Translations under genes and position numbers: made by a program
The notes under the pieces: model-generated
What the model was told of the DNA's origin: nothing
What the model saw: only the letters and a program-made list of their open reading frames with translations
Database searches by the model: none
In this document: in pieces, positions 1 through 7,724 of the stretch
Layout of the letters: every line of letters starts with the position of its first letter
How positions within the stretch are numbered: the first letter of the stretch is position 1
NCBI GenBank assembly: GCA_018242205.1
Contig: JAFECJ010000036.1
Coordinates: forward strand, 1 to 43,395
Source: Pseudomonadota bacterium
GTDB lineage: Bacteria; Pseudomonadota; Alphaproteobacteria; Rhizobiales; Xanthobacteraceae
Direction: 5' to 3'
Length of the DNA: 43,395 bases

Positions 1-3
1 TAA

Positions 4-53
4 TGGCGCGCCCGAAAGGATTCGAACCTCTGACCCCCAGATTCGTAGTCTGG
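4..53 (-). tRNA. tRNA-Arg(ACG) 3' fragment, probable attachment-site copy
   Basis: Read on the minus strand, the piece holds a complete anticodon arm (stem CCAGA/TCTGG, loop CTACGAA, anticodon ACG), a variable loop, a T arm with the TTCGAAT loop, the 3' side of an acceptor stem and an encoded CCA end. The acceptor 3' strand needs a partner close to GCGCCCG, but beyond position 53 the sequence turns AT-rich and has neither that strand nor a D arm. The gene is therefore only a 3' half and should not be functional. Tyrosine integrases commonly use tRNA 3' halves as attachment cores and leave such a copy at one end of the element. With this orientation the element would extend to the right of the fragment. 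No integrase gene is visible here. Confidence 0.75.
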
Positions 54-329
54 TGTGCACCATTGAAATAATTGAATAATTTTTCAAACCGGCCTCAATT
101 GGCCACCCGAGTGCCAATAGTTTACCACCGCTTTGCAAACCGCAGCGGGCGAAGAACCCAGCCTGCTTGACCAAACCCAGGCCGGTCCGGCCGCCGAACA
201 TCCCACATCACCGTATTGTTGCTGCTTGAACCCCGGCCCGCGTCGTCGCCGGCGGCGGACACCGTACTCGTCTCACAAAATTGAGCGCTCATCGAACCTT
301 AACCAACCATACCGAACGCCTCTTTTCAT

Positions 330-358
330 TGTCGCCTTTTGTCATACATTTGGCGACA
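330..358. promoter_or_regulatory. Operator-like inverted repeat, site 1
   Basis: The arms TGTCGCC and GGCGACA flank a 15-base spacer that contains GTCATACA. Read on the opposite strand, 26 of 29 positions match the core of the palindrome at 3147-3179. The repeat abuts the first start codon of the accessory cluster (ATG at 358), so a protein bound here would block transcription or initiation. There is no clear Shine-Dalgarno sequence before this ATG. Confidence 0.6.
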
Positions 359-669
359 TGAAAAAAGATGGCGATTTCTCCCGCGACGAACGGATGACCT
401 CTCTAATCGCGGACCTGACCTGGATCGCAACCGGCTGGGCGCCCGAGCCCCTGATGCTTGAGGACTCCCCGCTTCTCGAACAGTGGCATTGGAACACCTA
501 CCCCGAATCCGCCGATCCGGCCCTGGGGGGAATCGTGACCGGACATCCAATCCGCGGAGGCGGCACGACAATCGAAACGTCTCCCGTCCTGGCGTTCGGG
601 GTCTCGGGGAACTGGGTGAGGACCGCATCACGCTTCTATCGCCTCGGAAAGGCGCGCGCCGATGGATGA
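358..669 (+). CDS. Small hypothetical protein, DUF6634-like
   Basis: This is a 103-residue soluble protein. It contains a leucine/acidic stretch (SPLLEQWHW near residues 39-47), a GHPI segment and a C-terminal TASRFYRLG. The pattern resembles small rhizobial proteins grouped as DUF6634; this match is from memory and moderate. No function is known. The start at 358 was chosen because the operator-like repeat ends there and because upstream codons in this frame look non-coding; an internal ATG at 394 is an alternative. The stop overlaps the next gene's ATG in ATGGATGA, so the ATPase gene is probably translationally coupled to it. It is the first gene of the accessory cluster. Confidence 0.55.
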   Translation: MKKDGDFSRDERMTSLIADLTWIATGWAPEPLMLEDSPLLEQWHWNTYPESADPALGGIVTGHPIRGGGTTIETSPVLAFGVSGNWVRTASRFYRLGKARADG

Positions 670-2578
670 CCGCGCACTTCCGGCCATCGCGCGCTGCGCG
701 ATGCAGCCAACCTGGGCAGACGCACACAAGCTGCTCGTCTGTCTCGCAGCCGACGCCGGCGCCACGCTGCCGCCGGCTGGCGTCGCAGCCGGTCCGGCCG
801 GCAGCGCCGCCAAGGCCGGCGAAGCGGGCGTCTGGGCGATGAAGCGGGCAATGGCGCGCTCCGTTGCCGACGCGCTCGCCGCCGCGGGGCACGAGCCCCT
901 CGGACAAGCTTGGTGGTTGCTTTCGCTCGATCCCAAGTCAAAGACCGACATGAGCGAAGGAAGCAGCGCAATCGTACTGGCGACCGCCGTCTGCTCCGAC
1001 ACGCTGCTCGATGAAACGGCGCGCGCGTGGCAGGCTCTCGCAAATGCGGCGGGCCCGGATGCGGATCCGGATCCGATCGCCGCGGCGCACCGCCTACGCT
1101 CGCAGGAGCGGGCGCAGTCCACACCGTCGCAAGCCGGCATACTGGACGGCCTTCCCTTCCTCGTCGCTGCCCAACCCTCCTACGAGAAAGCCAAGCGCGT
1201 CGCGCTGTTCGCGGCCAACGAGATGCTCGACACGATCGAATACGCGGGTACGCTCCGCGGCGCCTTCGCGGAAGTCGGCGCGGCGGAAGATCCGGTCGCG
1301 TGCGCAACCAAGGTGGCCGCGCTCATCCCTGCATTCTTCGTTGCGATGCAGAGGAGGCCGATTTTCGCGGAAGCGCAGCTCAAGCAGATGGCAGATGTAC
1401 TGAACATCCTCGCAACGCACCGCGACGATCCGATCGGGATCAAGCACGCGGCCTACATTGTATCGAGTTCGGCCGAGGACGCCGTCCGCCTCGGAATCGC
1501 TCCCCTTCGCCGCGCACAGGCCATCGCCTCGGCATGGCACATGAGCGCTCACTTCGAGTGGCCCATCGGGAAGCCCACCCGCGAACCCGACGAGGTCGAC
1601 CTCTTCGTCGCGGCGCATCGTCTTGCGGAAGGGCTACTCTCGAACATGAGCGTAACTGAGGTTCCGCCGAGCGACCCCGAATACGAGGCCGACGGCGAAC
1701 CGGAGGACGCGACGGAGACCGGTGCGGTCGTCGTGCTCGGCATGGTCGGCGGCGTCTCGACAACGACCTCGGCCAAGGAGGCAGCCTCCGCATTCTGCAC
1801 GATAGCAGGAATGCCGTTGCCCAGGATCCGCGTCCCTGACTTGGCCGAAGTACGCGCGAGACTCCGGGCGGAATTTCCGCATCTCGCCCTGCAGATCGAC
1901 ACGATCCTCGCCGATGTCGGCGGCAAGGAGTTCGTGAAGCTGTCGCCGCTCCTCCTCGTGTCCGGCCCTGGCGCCGGGAAAACCCGCTTTGCACGGCGGC
2001 TCGCCGAGCATCTCGATGTTCCGCTGCATAGGTACGACGGAGCCGGCGCGTCCGACAACGCCTTTTCTGGAACGGGCCGCCGATGGTCGAGCGGCGAACC
2101 CTCCGTTCCCCTTGAAGCGGTCCGCATCACCGGCGTCGCAAATCCGATCGTACTCGTTGACGAAATCGACAAGTCGGGCACCTCGCGGCACCACGGGTCT
2201 CTCGGGGCCGCCATGTTGCCGTTCCTCGACGCCGAGACCGCCGCCCGGTATCCTGATCCCTACGCCTTGTCGGCGTGCGATCTGTCTAACATCAGCTACA
2301 TCGCGACAGCGAACGACGACGCCGCCATACCGCCGCCGTTGAGGGACCGTTTCAGGGTGCTGCACCTACCGCTTCCCGACCGTCAGCACCTCCCCGAGCT
2401 CGCACGCGGCATTGTCGGCGACATCGCCGCCGCCGTCGGCGACGACCCCAGGTGGTTTCCCGATTTGAATGAAGAGGAGCTCATGATCGCCGAGCGCCTT
2501 TGGCCTGGCGGCAGCATGAGGCGGTTGAAGGCCGTCATAGAAAGGCTGATAGAGCGCCGAGGGACACAGAAGAACTGA
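662..2578 (+). CDS. Lon-like AAA+ ATPase without protease domain
   Basis: The 638-residue protein has an alanine-rich N-terminal half (about residues 1-420) of unknown fold. A AAA+ module follows, with Walker A GPGAGKTRFA near residue 433, Walker B IVLVDEIDKSG near 495, and an ATANDD...LRDRF segment fitting sensor 1 and the arginine finger. The spacing and the DEIDK box resemble the Lon ATPase module. No Lon Ser-Lys protease domain follows; the protein ends about 60 residues after the small domain. It probably remodels or unfolds a protein partner, which cannot be named from sequence. It overlaps the upstream small gene by 8 bases, so the two form a unit. Its substrate may be a product of the neighbouring cluster (inference). 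Confidence 0.75.
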   Translation: MDDRALPAIARCAMQPTWADAHKLLVCLAADAGATLPPAGVAAGPAGSAAKAGEAGVWAMKRAMARSVADALAAAGHEPLGQAWWLLSLDPKSKTDMSEGSSAIVLATAVCSDTLLDETARAWQALANAAGPDADPDPIAAAHRLRSQERAQSTPSQAGILDGLPFLVAAQPSYEKAKRVALFAANEMLDTIEYAGTLRGAFAEVGAAEDPVACATKVAALIPAFFVAMQRRPIFAEAQLKQMADVLNILATHRDDPIGIKHAAYIVSSSAEDAVRLGIAPLRRAQAIASAWHMSAHFEWPIGKPTREPDEVDLFVAAHRLAEGLLSNMSVTEVPPSDPEYEADGEPEDATETGAVVVLGMVGGVSTTTSAKEAASAFCTIAGMPLPRIRVPDLAEVRARLRAEFPHLALQIDTILADVGGKEFVKLSPLLLVSGPGAGKTRFARRLAEHLDVPLHRYDGAGASDNAFSGTGRRWSSGEPSVPLEAVRITGVANPIVLVDEIDKSGTSRHHGSLGAAMLPFLDAETAARYPDPYALSACDLSNISYIATANDDAAIPPPLRDRFRVLHLPLPDRQHLPELARGIVGDIAAAVGDDPRWFPDLNEEELMIAERLWPGGSMRRLKAVIERLIERRGTQKN

Positions 2579-2908
2579 TTTCAAGATAGCACCAGGCGGC
2601 TTGGTACCCGCGACGTTGACCGAGCACGCGGCAACAGTACGCTCCCCAAAATCCGATTGAGAATTGGTCGCGTGAGACAGATGAAGGTCTCACGGGGACG
2701 CCGGCGTGACAAACCGCCGGCATGATCATATGGGACGGCCGGCATCAAATTAGTCTAGGAGGTTGTGTGGCTTCGGCTGCCGCGTAGGCTGCCAAGAAAG
2801 CTGAATGCTGGCGCCACGGAAGCCGTTGATAACCGCCATTCGTTGTTCTACCGCCGCGGCGGCATGTCATACATTCGGCTCCATCGTCAGACGATTCGGG
2901 AGCCTCGC
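2579..2908. other. Intergenic region before the RHH gene
   Basis: No convincing gene is seen here. A hairpin at about 2699-2720 (GCCGGCG and CGCCGGC around an 8-base loop) lies downstream of the ATPase gene but is not followed by a T run, so a terminator role is uncertain. The promoter and operator core of the RHH gene lie in the last 50 bases. Confidence 0.4.
2864..2878. promoter_or_regulatory. Operator core, partial site 2
   Basis: TGTCATACATTCGGC repeats the central part of site 1 (TGTCATACATTTGGC) with one change, but the flanking TGTCGCC arm is not conserved. It ends about 30 bases before the RHH start codon, a position suited to autoregulation or to shared promoter elements. Confidence 0.45.
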
Positions 2909-3088
2909 ATGGCAAAAAGCGCACGTACTCAGAAACGGCCACCGCTGCGCGACGCCCGAATCAACATTCGGCTTAGCGGTGAATTGCACACCAAGCTTGT
3001 CGAATTGTCGCAGAAAGAAAGCCGCTCGCTGTCCAGCTATATCGAGCGGATCCTCGACAGACACGTGACCGAAATCAAGCGCCGCTAG
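2909..3088 (+). CDS. Ribbon-helix-helix DNA-binding protein (Arc/CopG type)
   Basis: This is a 59-residue basic protein. Residues 17-53 fit the ribbon-helix-helix fold: a beta strand (ARINIRLS), helix 1 (ELHTKLVELSQKE), a turn, and helix 2 (SLSSYIERILDRHV). Such proteins bind palindromic DNA as dimers, with the strand in the major groove. The ATG at 2909 is preferred to the in-frame upstream start at 2765 because only this part has the family pattern. It lies between two transcription units whose starts carry near-identical palindromes, and a partial copy lies before its own start. It is therefore the best candidate for their regulator. An antitoxin role is possible in this family, but no small toxin gene is adjacent. 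Confidence 0.75.
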   Translation: MAKSARTQKRPPLRDARINIRLSGELHTKLVELSQKESRSLSSYIERILDRHVTEIKRR

Positions 3089-3146
3089 CCCGGGTCGCTC
3101 GCTCGCACTCCTTCCCGTTTACCTTTCTCAGCGTTTCCGATTGCTC

Positions 3147-3179
3147 TATGTCGCCATTTGTATGACAAATGGCGACATA
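3147..3179. promoter_or_regulatory. Perfect 33-base palindrome, operator site 3
   Basis: The 14-base arms TATGTCGCCATTTG and CAAATGGCGACATA surround the spacer TATGA with no mismatch. It ends 16 bases before the GTG start at 3196 and 5 bases before the ribosome binding site. It shares 26 of 29 core positions with the repeat at 330-358 in opposite orientation. It is most likely the operator of the downstream seven-gene unit. Confidence 0.7.
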
Positions 3180-3195
3180 AAGAACGGAGAAACGC

Positions 3196-4149
3196 GTGAA
3201 AAGAACTGTTTGCATGGGACGCCCCTCGACGACGGTCGTGTACCGGCCGGACGTGGGAATTGCCGGCATTCGCCTTGTGCAGGACGATGCAGCGCGGATC
3301 GCGGTACTCGCAATGCCTGTCGTGGATATTCCGCGCCTCGGCGTGCTTCGCGACCTCTTGGGTCCCGGCAGGACGCTTGACGCCGCGTGCGCCTACGCAT
3401 GGGCTGACCACGGCCAAGTCTACTTCGGCGAAACCCAGGGGATCGTCGGCCGCCTAAAAGACCATGCCAGAAAGCGCGACATGGTCTTCGGCACAGAGAC
3501 CTACGTCGTCTCGACGTTCGATAGCTACCTCGACAAGCCGGCAGTCCTGCATATGCAGCGCGTATTCAGCGACGCGGCAAAGCGCGCCGGCCTGATGCAC
3601 GTCGTAGAGGGCGTCCGCCCTCCCGCACAGCTACTGGCACCGGCCAGGGCGGCGGCTATCGAACGCATGATTGCCGACGCATATCCACTTTTCTTCGACG
3701 CGGGGCTCAGAGCATTTCATTCCAGTGGTCCGCCCAACCTCGATCGACTGGGATTTGCGCGCCGCGATGTTGAGCAGGACATTCGGACGGAGGAAGAAGA
3801 CACCAACATAGAAATTGGTGCGACCATCGGTCCGGATTCTATAGCGCAATGCCAACTGACGTACGCGAACGTTTGGGCTCACGGCTACGCATACAGCGAC
3901 AAGTTCGTACTGGGAATCGGCTCCGAGATGCGCGCCCAGGTCAATCCCAGTTCCAATCCGATCTATACAGAGCGGCGCATGCAACTACTGCGCCGCGGCG
4001 CTCTGACCCCGATCCTGGACGTCACCGATCGCCTCCGGTTGGTCCAACCGGTGGCCGTCGGCTCCGCTTCCGTCGCAGCCAAGCTTGTCTGCGGTGCCCA
4101 TGTCACAGCAGGCGTCTGGAAAATGCAGGCGCGGAGAGCAGTAGCATGA
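3196..4149 (+). CDS. GIY-YIG-like protein with C-terminal DUF4357 domain
   Basis: The protein has 317 residues. Residues 66-130 fit a divergent GIY-YIG fold: AYAWA for GIY, VYFGE for YIG, then a conserved Arg at 86 and His at 90. The usual catalytic Glu position appears to be Gln 121 in HMQRVF, so nuclease activity may be lost (inference from a manual alignment). The C-terminal third resembles DUF4357, with an LLRRGAL segment and a final GSASVAAKLVCG...GVWK. GIY-YIG plus DUF4357 is a known architecture of unassigned function. The start is GTG at 3196, with GGAGA 7 bases upstream. It is the first gene of the second unit and lies just after a perfect palindrome. Its stop overlaps an ATG in ATGA. 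Confidence 0.65.
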   Translation: MKRTVCMGRPSTTVVYRPDVGIAGIRLVQDDAARIAVLAMPVVDIPRLGVLRDLLGPGRTLDAACAYAWADHGQVYFGETQGIVGRLKDHARKRDMVFGTETYVVSTFDSYLDKPAVLHMQRVFSDAAKRAGLMHVVEGVRPPAQLLAPARAAAIERMIADAYPLFFDAGLRAFHSSGPPNLDRLGFARRDVEQDIRTEEEDTNIEIGATIGPDSIAQCQLTYANVWAHGYAYSDKFVLGIGSEMRAQVNPSSNPIYTERRMQLLRRGALTPILDVTDRLRLVQPVAVGSASVAAKLVCGAHVTAGVWKMQARRAVA

Positions 4150-4331
4150 CAAGCCGTCATTACCGCCGCTCCGGTCGAGATCCGCGGAATCAGCAATGCC
4201 AGCGCCAACGCTCATCGCGAGGCTCGGCGCGCCAGGCTGATCGCCGATCTCGGCTCGGACAAGTGTCGGTCGCTCAACGCGGGGCAACCGCCGACGTACC
4301 ACACTTGACGTCATGGGAGATCACCCCATGA
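4146..4331 (+). other. Possible small gene, perhaps frameshifted
   Basis: The frame opened by ATG at 4146 is joined by ATGA overlaps to the genes on both sides, which suggests a real 61-residue gene. Its product is an odd Arg/Ser-rich string. The +1 frame, from about 4150 to the stop at 4306-4308, reads far more like a protein (PVEIRGISNASANAHREA, then ARLIADLG), but it has no ordinary start codon. A single-base indel shortly after the ATG would join the two. Either a frameshift has broken a small gene here or the overlap is chance. Confidence 0.3.
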
Positions 4332-4711
4332 CAAAGAAGCCGTCGGCGCCGACGCGCGCCGTGAGGCGCACCTCTACCCGCAAACAGAACCTTCCTACGC
4401 TGCAATGGTGGCGTGGGAACGACAACGCCTCCTATGACACGGTCGAGCTGCGCAAGGCACTGCGCCAGATATGGGTGCTGGCCTATCCGGACGCGCCCGC
4501 GGCGATCGCCGGCGACGAGGCCATCGCTATCCGCATCGGACTGCATGTCTACGCCAAGGCCGATGCGCCGGCCTGGCTCATCGACTGGACGGGTTCGCTG
4601 TTGCTGCTCGCGACCCTCGACGGCTCGCTCACGGCCGCGACGGTGCTCATTCATTTGCGCCGCCGCGTCCGGGCAACCAAGGCGGCTGCCAAGCGTCGGA
4701 GGGCCTTATGA
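4328..4711 (+). CDS. Hypothetical protein of the protease/phosphoesterase unit
   Basis: This 127-residue protein has a Lys/Arg-rich N-terminus, a Trp-rich start of the globular part (TLQWWRGND), a hydrophobic stretch near residues 90-110 (LIDWTGSLLLLATLDG) and a basic C-terminus. I do not recognise the family. The start at 4328 is preferred over 4313 because GGGAGA lies 8 bases upstream of it. The stop overlaps the phosphoesterase start in ATGA, so it belongs to the same unit. The hydrophobic part is too short and interrupted to call a membrane segment with confidence. Confidence 0.55.
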   Translation: MTKKPSAPTRAVRRTSTRKQNLPTLQWWRGNDNASYDTVELRKALRQIWVLAYPDAPAAIAGDEAIAIRIGLHVYAKADAPAWLIDWTGSLLLLATLDGSLTAATVLIHLRRRVRATKAAAKRRRAL

Positions 4712-5478
4712 GGATCCAGATATTCAGCGACCTCCATGCCGATGTCCGGCCGCCGCGGGAGGTCGTCGTCTTTCCGGATGTCGAGGTGGTCGTGGTGGCG
4801 GGCGACACGTGCCAAGGCGCCGAGAGCGCCTTCATGCATCTGCGCCTGTCGGTGCCGATGCAGATCCCGATCCTGATGGTGATGGGCAACCACGAGTACT
4901 ACCGCCGCAGCTTTCATGAAGAGCTGGCGCGGGCTCGTGAGGTGGCGCCGCTATATGGCGTCCACTTGCTGGAGAACGACACCGTCATCATCGATGGTGT
5001 CCGCTTCATCGGCGCGACCTTGTGGACCGACTACGCTCTGTTCGGCGAGGCCAATCTCGGACGCGCCATGGTGGCCGCCTCCAGAGGTCTCAACGATCAC
5101 CGGCGGATTTCCTGGACCAAGCAGCCGTGGACGCGCTTCCGGCCGCAGGAGGCCTTGCTGCTGCATCACACCTCGCGCAAATACATCGAGAAGACGCTTG
5201 CCGAGAGTTTCGTGGGGCCCACCGTCGTTGTGACGCACCACGCACCGCATGTTGGCTCGCTGCACCCGCGCTATGCCAATGAGATCCTGTCGGCGGCTTA
5301 CGTCAGCGACCTCAGTAAGTCGATCGAGGCGGCCCAGCCAGATCTCTGGGTGCACGGCCACGTGCACAGCTCGTTCGACTATAAGGTCGGCGGCACCAGG
5401 ATCGTCTGCAATTCGCATGGCTACGGCTCGGAAAATGCCGACTTCAACGCCAGCTTGGTGGTGGAGGTCGGCTCATGA
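4708..5478 (+). CDS. Calcineurin-like metallophosphoesterase
   Basis: The 256-residue protein carries all signature blocks of the metallophosphoesterase superfamily: SDLH at residues 7-10 (metal ligands Asp 8 and His 10), AGDT with Asp 33, MGNHE with Asn 61 and His 62, then THHAPH and VHGHVH near the C-terminus. These bind two metal ions that hydrolyse phosphomono- or diesters; the substrate (nucleotide, nucleic acid or phosphoprotein) cannot be told. There is no signal peptide, so it is cytosolic. It overlaps both neighbours by ATGA and lies directly before the FtsH-like protease, which implies coordinated synthesis. Confidence 0.85.
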   Translation: MRIQIFSDLHADVRPPREVVVFPDVEVVVVAGDTCQGAESAFMHLRLSVPMQIPILMVMGNHEYYRRSFHEELARAREVAPLYGVHLLENDTVIIDGVRFIGATLWTDYALFGEANLGRAMVAASRGLNDHRRISWTKQPWTRFRPQEALLLHHTSRKYIEKTLAESFVGPTVVVTHHAPHVGSLHPRYANEILSAAYVSDLSKSIEAAQPDLWVHGHVHSSFDYKVGGTRIVCNSHGYGSENADFNASLVVEVGS

Positions 5479-7724
5479 GCAGCGCCTCCACCCTCTCGAC
5501 GGCGGCGCGGCGCCTCGCCGCCTCACCCCGCCCGATCGCCGAGGTCTTGATCGACGCCGTGCGCCGGGCCAGCCTGCCGTCCCGCGATGGCGACGATGGA
5601 AGCGCCGATCGGCAGGAGCAGCTGGCGCTCCGTCTCGAAGAGGAGACCGAACCATCAGCCGCCGCAGCGCATGCCGGCCCCAGCATCGAAGAGATCGTGG
5701 CCGCCATCGCTCTTGGGCGGGCCTTTGAGGCTGATCGCGAAGCCTTCGCCGAGCTTCAGGATGCCGACAAGACAACCATCATCGAGGTCGCGGACGCGGC
5801 CTGGATCGAGCCCGTCGCCGCGATTTTGCGTCAACATGTCGTCGGCGCCATGCGGATGATCGGCCGACACGACCTCGACAACAACGTCATTGTTGCGCCG
5901 GGGACGGTTGCCCTGCTCAAGGAGAGCGCCGATTCCAAGCGCCAGCAAAAAGACGAGGCCTTGATCGTATGCGCCGTGCAAAAGCGCTGCGCCATCGTTG
6001 TCGTCACCTCGGATCCCGACCACTGCTTGCCATTCAGTCTTCTCCGCCTGGCCGACCGGCGGATCTCCATTGCGCCGTTCGACGTAGAGGCGTTGGCGGC
6101 CATTATCGAGGCCGTGACCGGGCGGCGGCCCGGCACAATCGACGCCGATCTTGCCTCGCGGGTGACAGTTGCCGATCTCAAGCTGGCGGTGCGGGCCGAT
6201 CTTGGTGCCGACGCCTCCTATGCGCGGCTGGCGCGGCTCGTGAGCGCAGGAATGCAACCTTTGTCCGACGGCCCTCGCCTCGCCGATCTGGCGGGCCTTG
6301 GAGCGGCCAAGGACTGGGGCCTGCGCCTCGCCGCCGATCTTAAGGCCTATGCGGCGAGCGAGCTCGACTGGGCCGAGATCGACCGTGGCTGCTTGCTAAC
6401 CGGCGCCCCCGGCACCGGCAAGACGAGCTTCGCCCGGGCCTTGGCGCGAGAAGCAGGCACGCACTTCACCGCCACCAGCTACAGCCAGTGGCAGGCGCAC
6501 CGCGAGGGGCATCTGGGTCACGTCACCCAAGCGATCCGCAACGCCTTCGCCGAAGCGCAGCGCAACACTCCGTCGATCCTGTTCATCGATGAGATCGACA
6601 CCATCCCGGCGCGCGGGAGCGGCACGGGGAACGACGATTGGTGGACGGCCATCACCAACACCTTGCTCGAATGCCTCGATGGCTACGAGAAGCGCGAAGG
6701 CGTCGTCGTTATCGCCGCCTGCAACGACCCCTCACGGCTCGATCCAGCCCTCATCCGCTCGGGTCGCCTCGATCGCCGCATCGCCATTCCCCTGCCTGAC
6801 GTGCGGGCGCTGGTCGGCATCTTCCGCACGCACCTGGGGCAAGACCTGAAAGGCGTCGACCTCCGCCCCGCAGCCGTTGCGGCGCGCGGCAAGACCGGCG
6901 CCGATGTCGAGCGCTTCGTCCGCCAGGCGAGAAGTCACGCACGCCGCGCCGGCGCCGCCTTGAGCCTCACCCACCTGATCGATGCCGTCCGCGCCGGCGA
7001 GCCCGAGCTCTCCATCGACCTCCGGCGAAGGCTCGCGACACACGAAGCGGGTCATGCCGTCGCCATGCTGGCCTCCGGAGACCGCGATCCGGTCGCACTA
7101 TTGATCGGCGGTGATGGTGGTCTTGCCCAGAGTGAGGTCACGGAGCTCCGCGCCTACACCCGCGAGCATCTCGACGATCACATCGTCATGTTGCTGGCCG
7201 GCCGGGCGGCCGAAGAACTTGTCTTCGGCAACTGCACCGCCGGAGCCGGCGGCTCCGAGCGAAGCGATCTTGGCCTGGCGACTGAACTGGCGATTGATCT
7301 GGAGACCACCCTCGGTCTTGGCCGGTCCGGTCTGGTGAGACTGCCTACCGATAGCGCCCGCGACCTCATCCTCCGCCCCGACCTCCACGAAGCTGTTCAG
7401 GGAACGCTCGATGAAGCCTATTCGCGGTCGCGAGACGTGTTAGCCGCCAACCGGTCGACGCTGGAGGCGTTGGCCGAGGCGCTGTTCGAGGCTGGGTATC
7501 TGGACCGGGCAGAAATCAAGGCCGTCGTCGCCGCGTATCCGCTCGCGTCGCGGGCGGTGGCGAAACGGCCTCACTCAGGCCCAAAAGGTCCGAAAACCGT
7601 GGATACCGGTTCTCCCAAGGCAGAGCGCGAGGCCCAGGACGACTATGGTCCGGCGCCTGCGACCATGGCGCCTCGCTTCGCTAATCCGTCACCAACGCCA
7701 ACCGGCGGCAGTTCCGATGAATGA
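5475..7724 (+). CDS. Soluble FtsH-like AAA+ ATPase with M41 zinc-protease domain
   Basis: The protein has 749 residues. The first 270 or so are an Ala-rich region of unknown role. Next comes a AAA+ module with Walker A GAPGTGKTS near residue 310, Walker B ILFIDEID near 368, and an arginine-finger segment RSGRLDRRI. The M41-type peptidase domain follows: the zinc motif HEAGH is near residue 522, and an Asp in SERSDLGLAT fits the third ligand. Classical FtsH has two N-terminal membrane spans; none is seen here, so this form should be cytosolic. The last 60 residues are low-complexity. Family knowledge predicts ATP-driven unfolding and degradation of selected proteins. It overlaps the phosphoesterase (ATGA) and the exonuclease (8 bases), suggesting a shared pathway. 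Confidence 0.85.
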   Translation: MSSASTLSTAARRLAASPRPIAEVLIDAVRRASLPSRDGDDGSADRQEQLALRLEEETEPSAAAAHAGPSIEEIVAAIALGRAFEADREAFAELQDADKTTIIEVADAAWIEPVAAILRQHVVGAMRMIGRHDLDNNVIVAPGTVALLKESADSKRQQKDEALIVCAVQKRCAIVVVTSDPDHCLPFSLLRLADRRISIAPFDVEALAAIIEAVTGRRPGTIDADLASRVTVADLKLAVRADLGADASYARLARLVSAGMQPLSDGPRLADLAGLGAAKDWGLRLAADLKAYAASELDWAEIDRGCLLTGAPGTGKTSFARALAREAGTHFTATSYSQWQAHREGHLGHVTQAIRNAFAEAQRNTPSILFIDEIDTIPARGSGTGNDDWWTAITNTLLECLDGYEKREGVVVIAACNDPSRLDPALIRSGRLDRRIAIPLPDVRALVGIFRTHLGQDLKGVDLRPAAVAARGKTGADVERFVRQARSHARRAGAALSLTHLIDAVRAGEPELSIDLRRRLATHEAGHAVAMLASGDRDPVALLIGGDGGLAQSEVTELRAYTREHLDDHIVMLLAGRAAEELVFGNCTAGAGGSERSDLGLATELAIDLETTLGLGRSGLVRLPTDSARDLILRPDLHEAVQGTLDEAYSRSRDVLAANRSTLEALAEALFEAGYLDRAEIKAVVAAYPLASRAVAKRPHSGPKGPKTVDTGSPKAEREAQDDYGPAPATMAPRFANPSPTPTGGSSDE

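Noticed and set aside
1..53. Functional tRNA-Arg gene running into the window
   Set aside because: The acceptor 5' strand and D arm should lie at about 54-80 and are absent, so it is not a complete gene.
326..1307. Overlapping minus-strand frames opposite the first ATPase gene
   Set aside because: They are Arg/Ala/Pro-rich shadows without start signals or motifs.
2699..2720. GC-rich hairpin as a rho-independent terminator
   Set aside because: The stem is only 7 bases and no T run follows in either direction; it is mentioned only as a weak structure.
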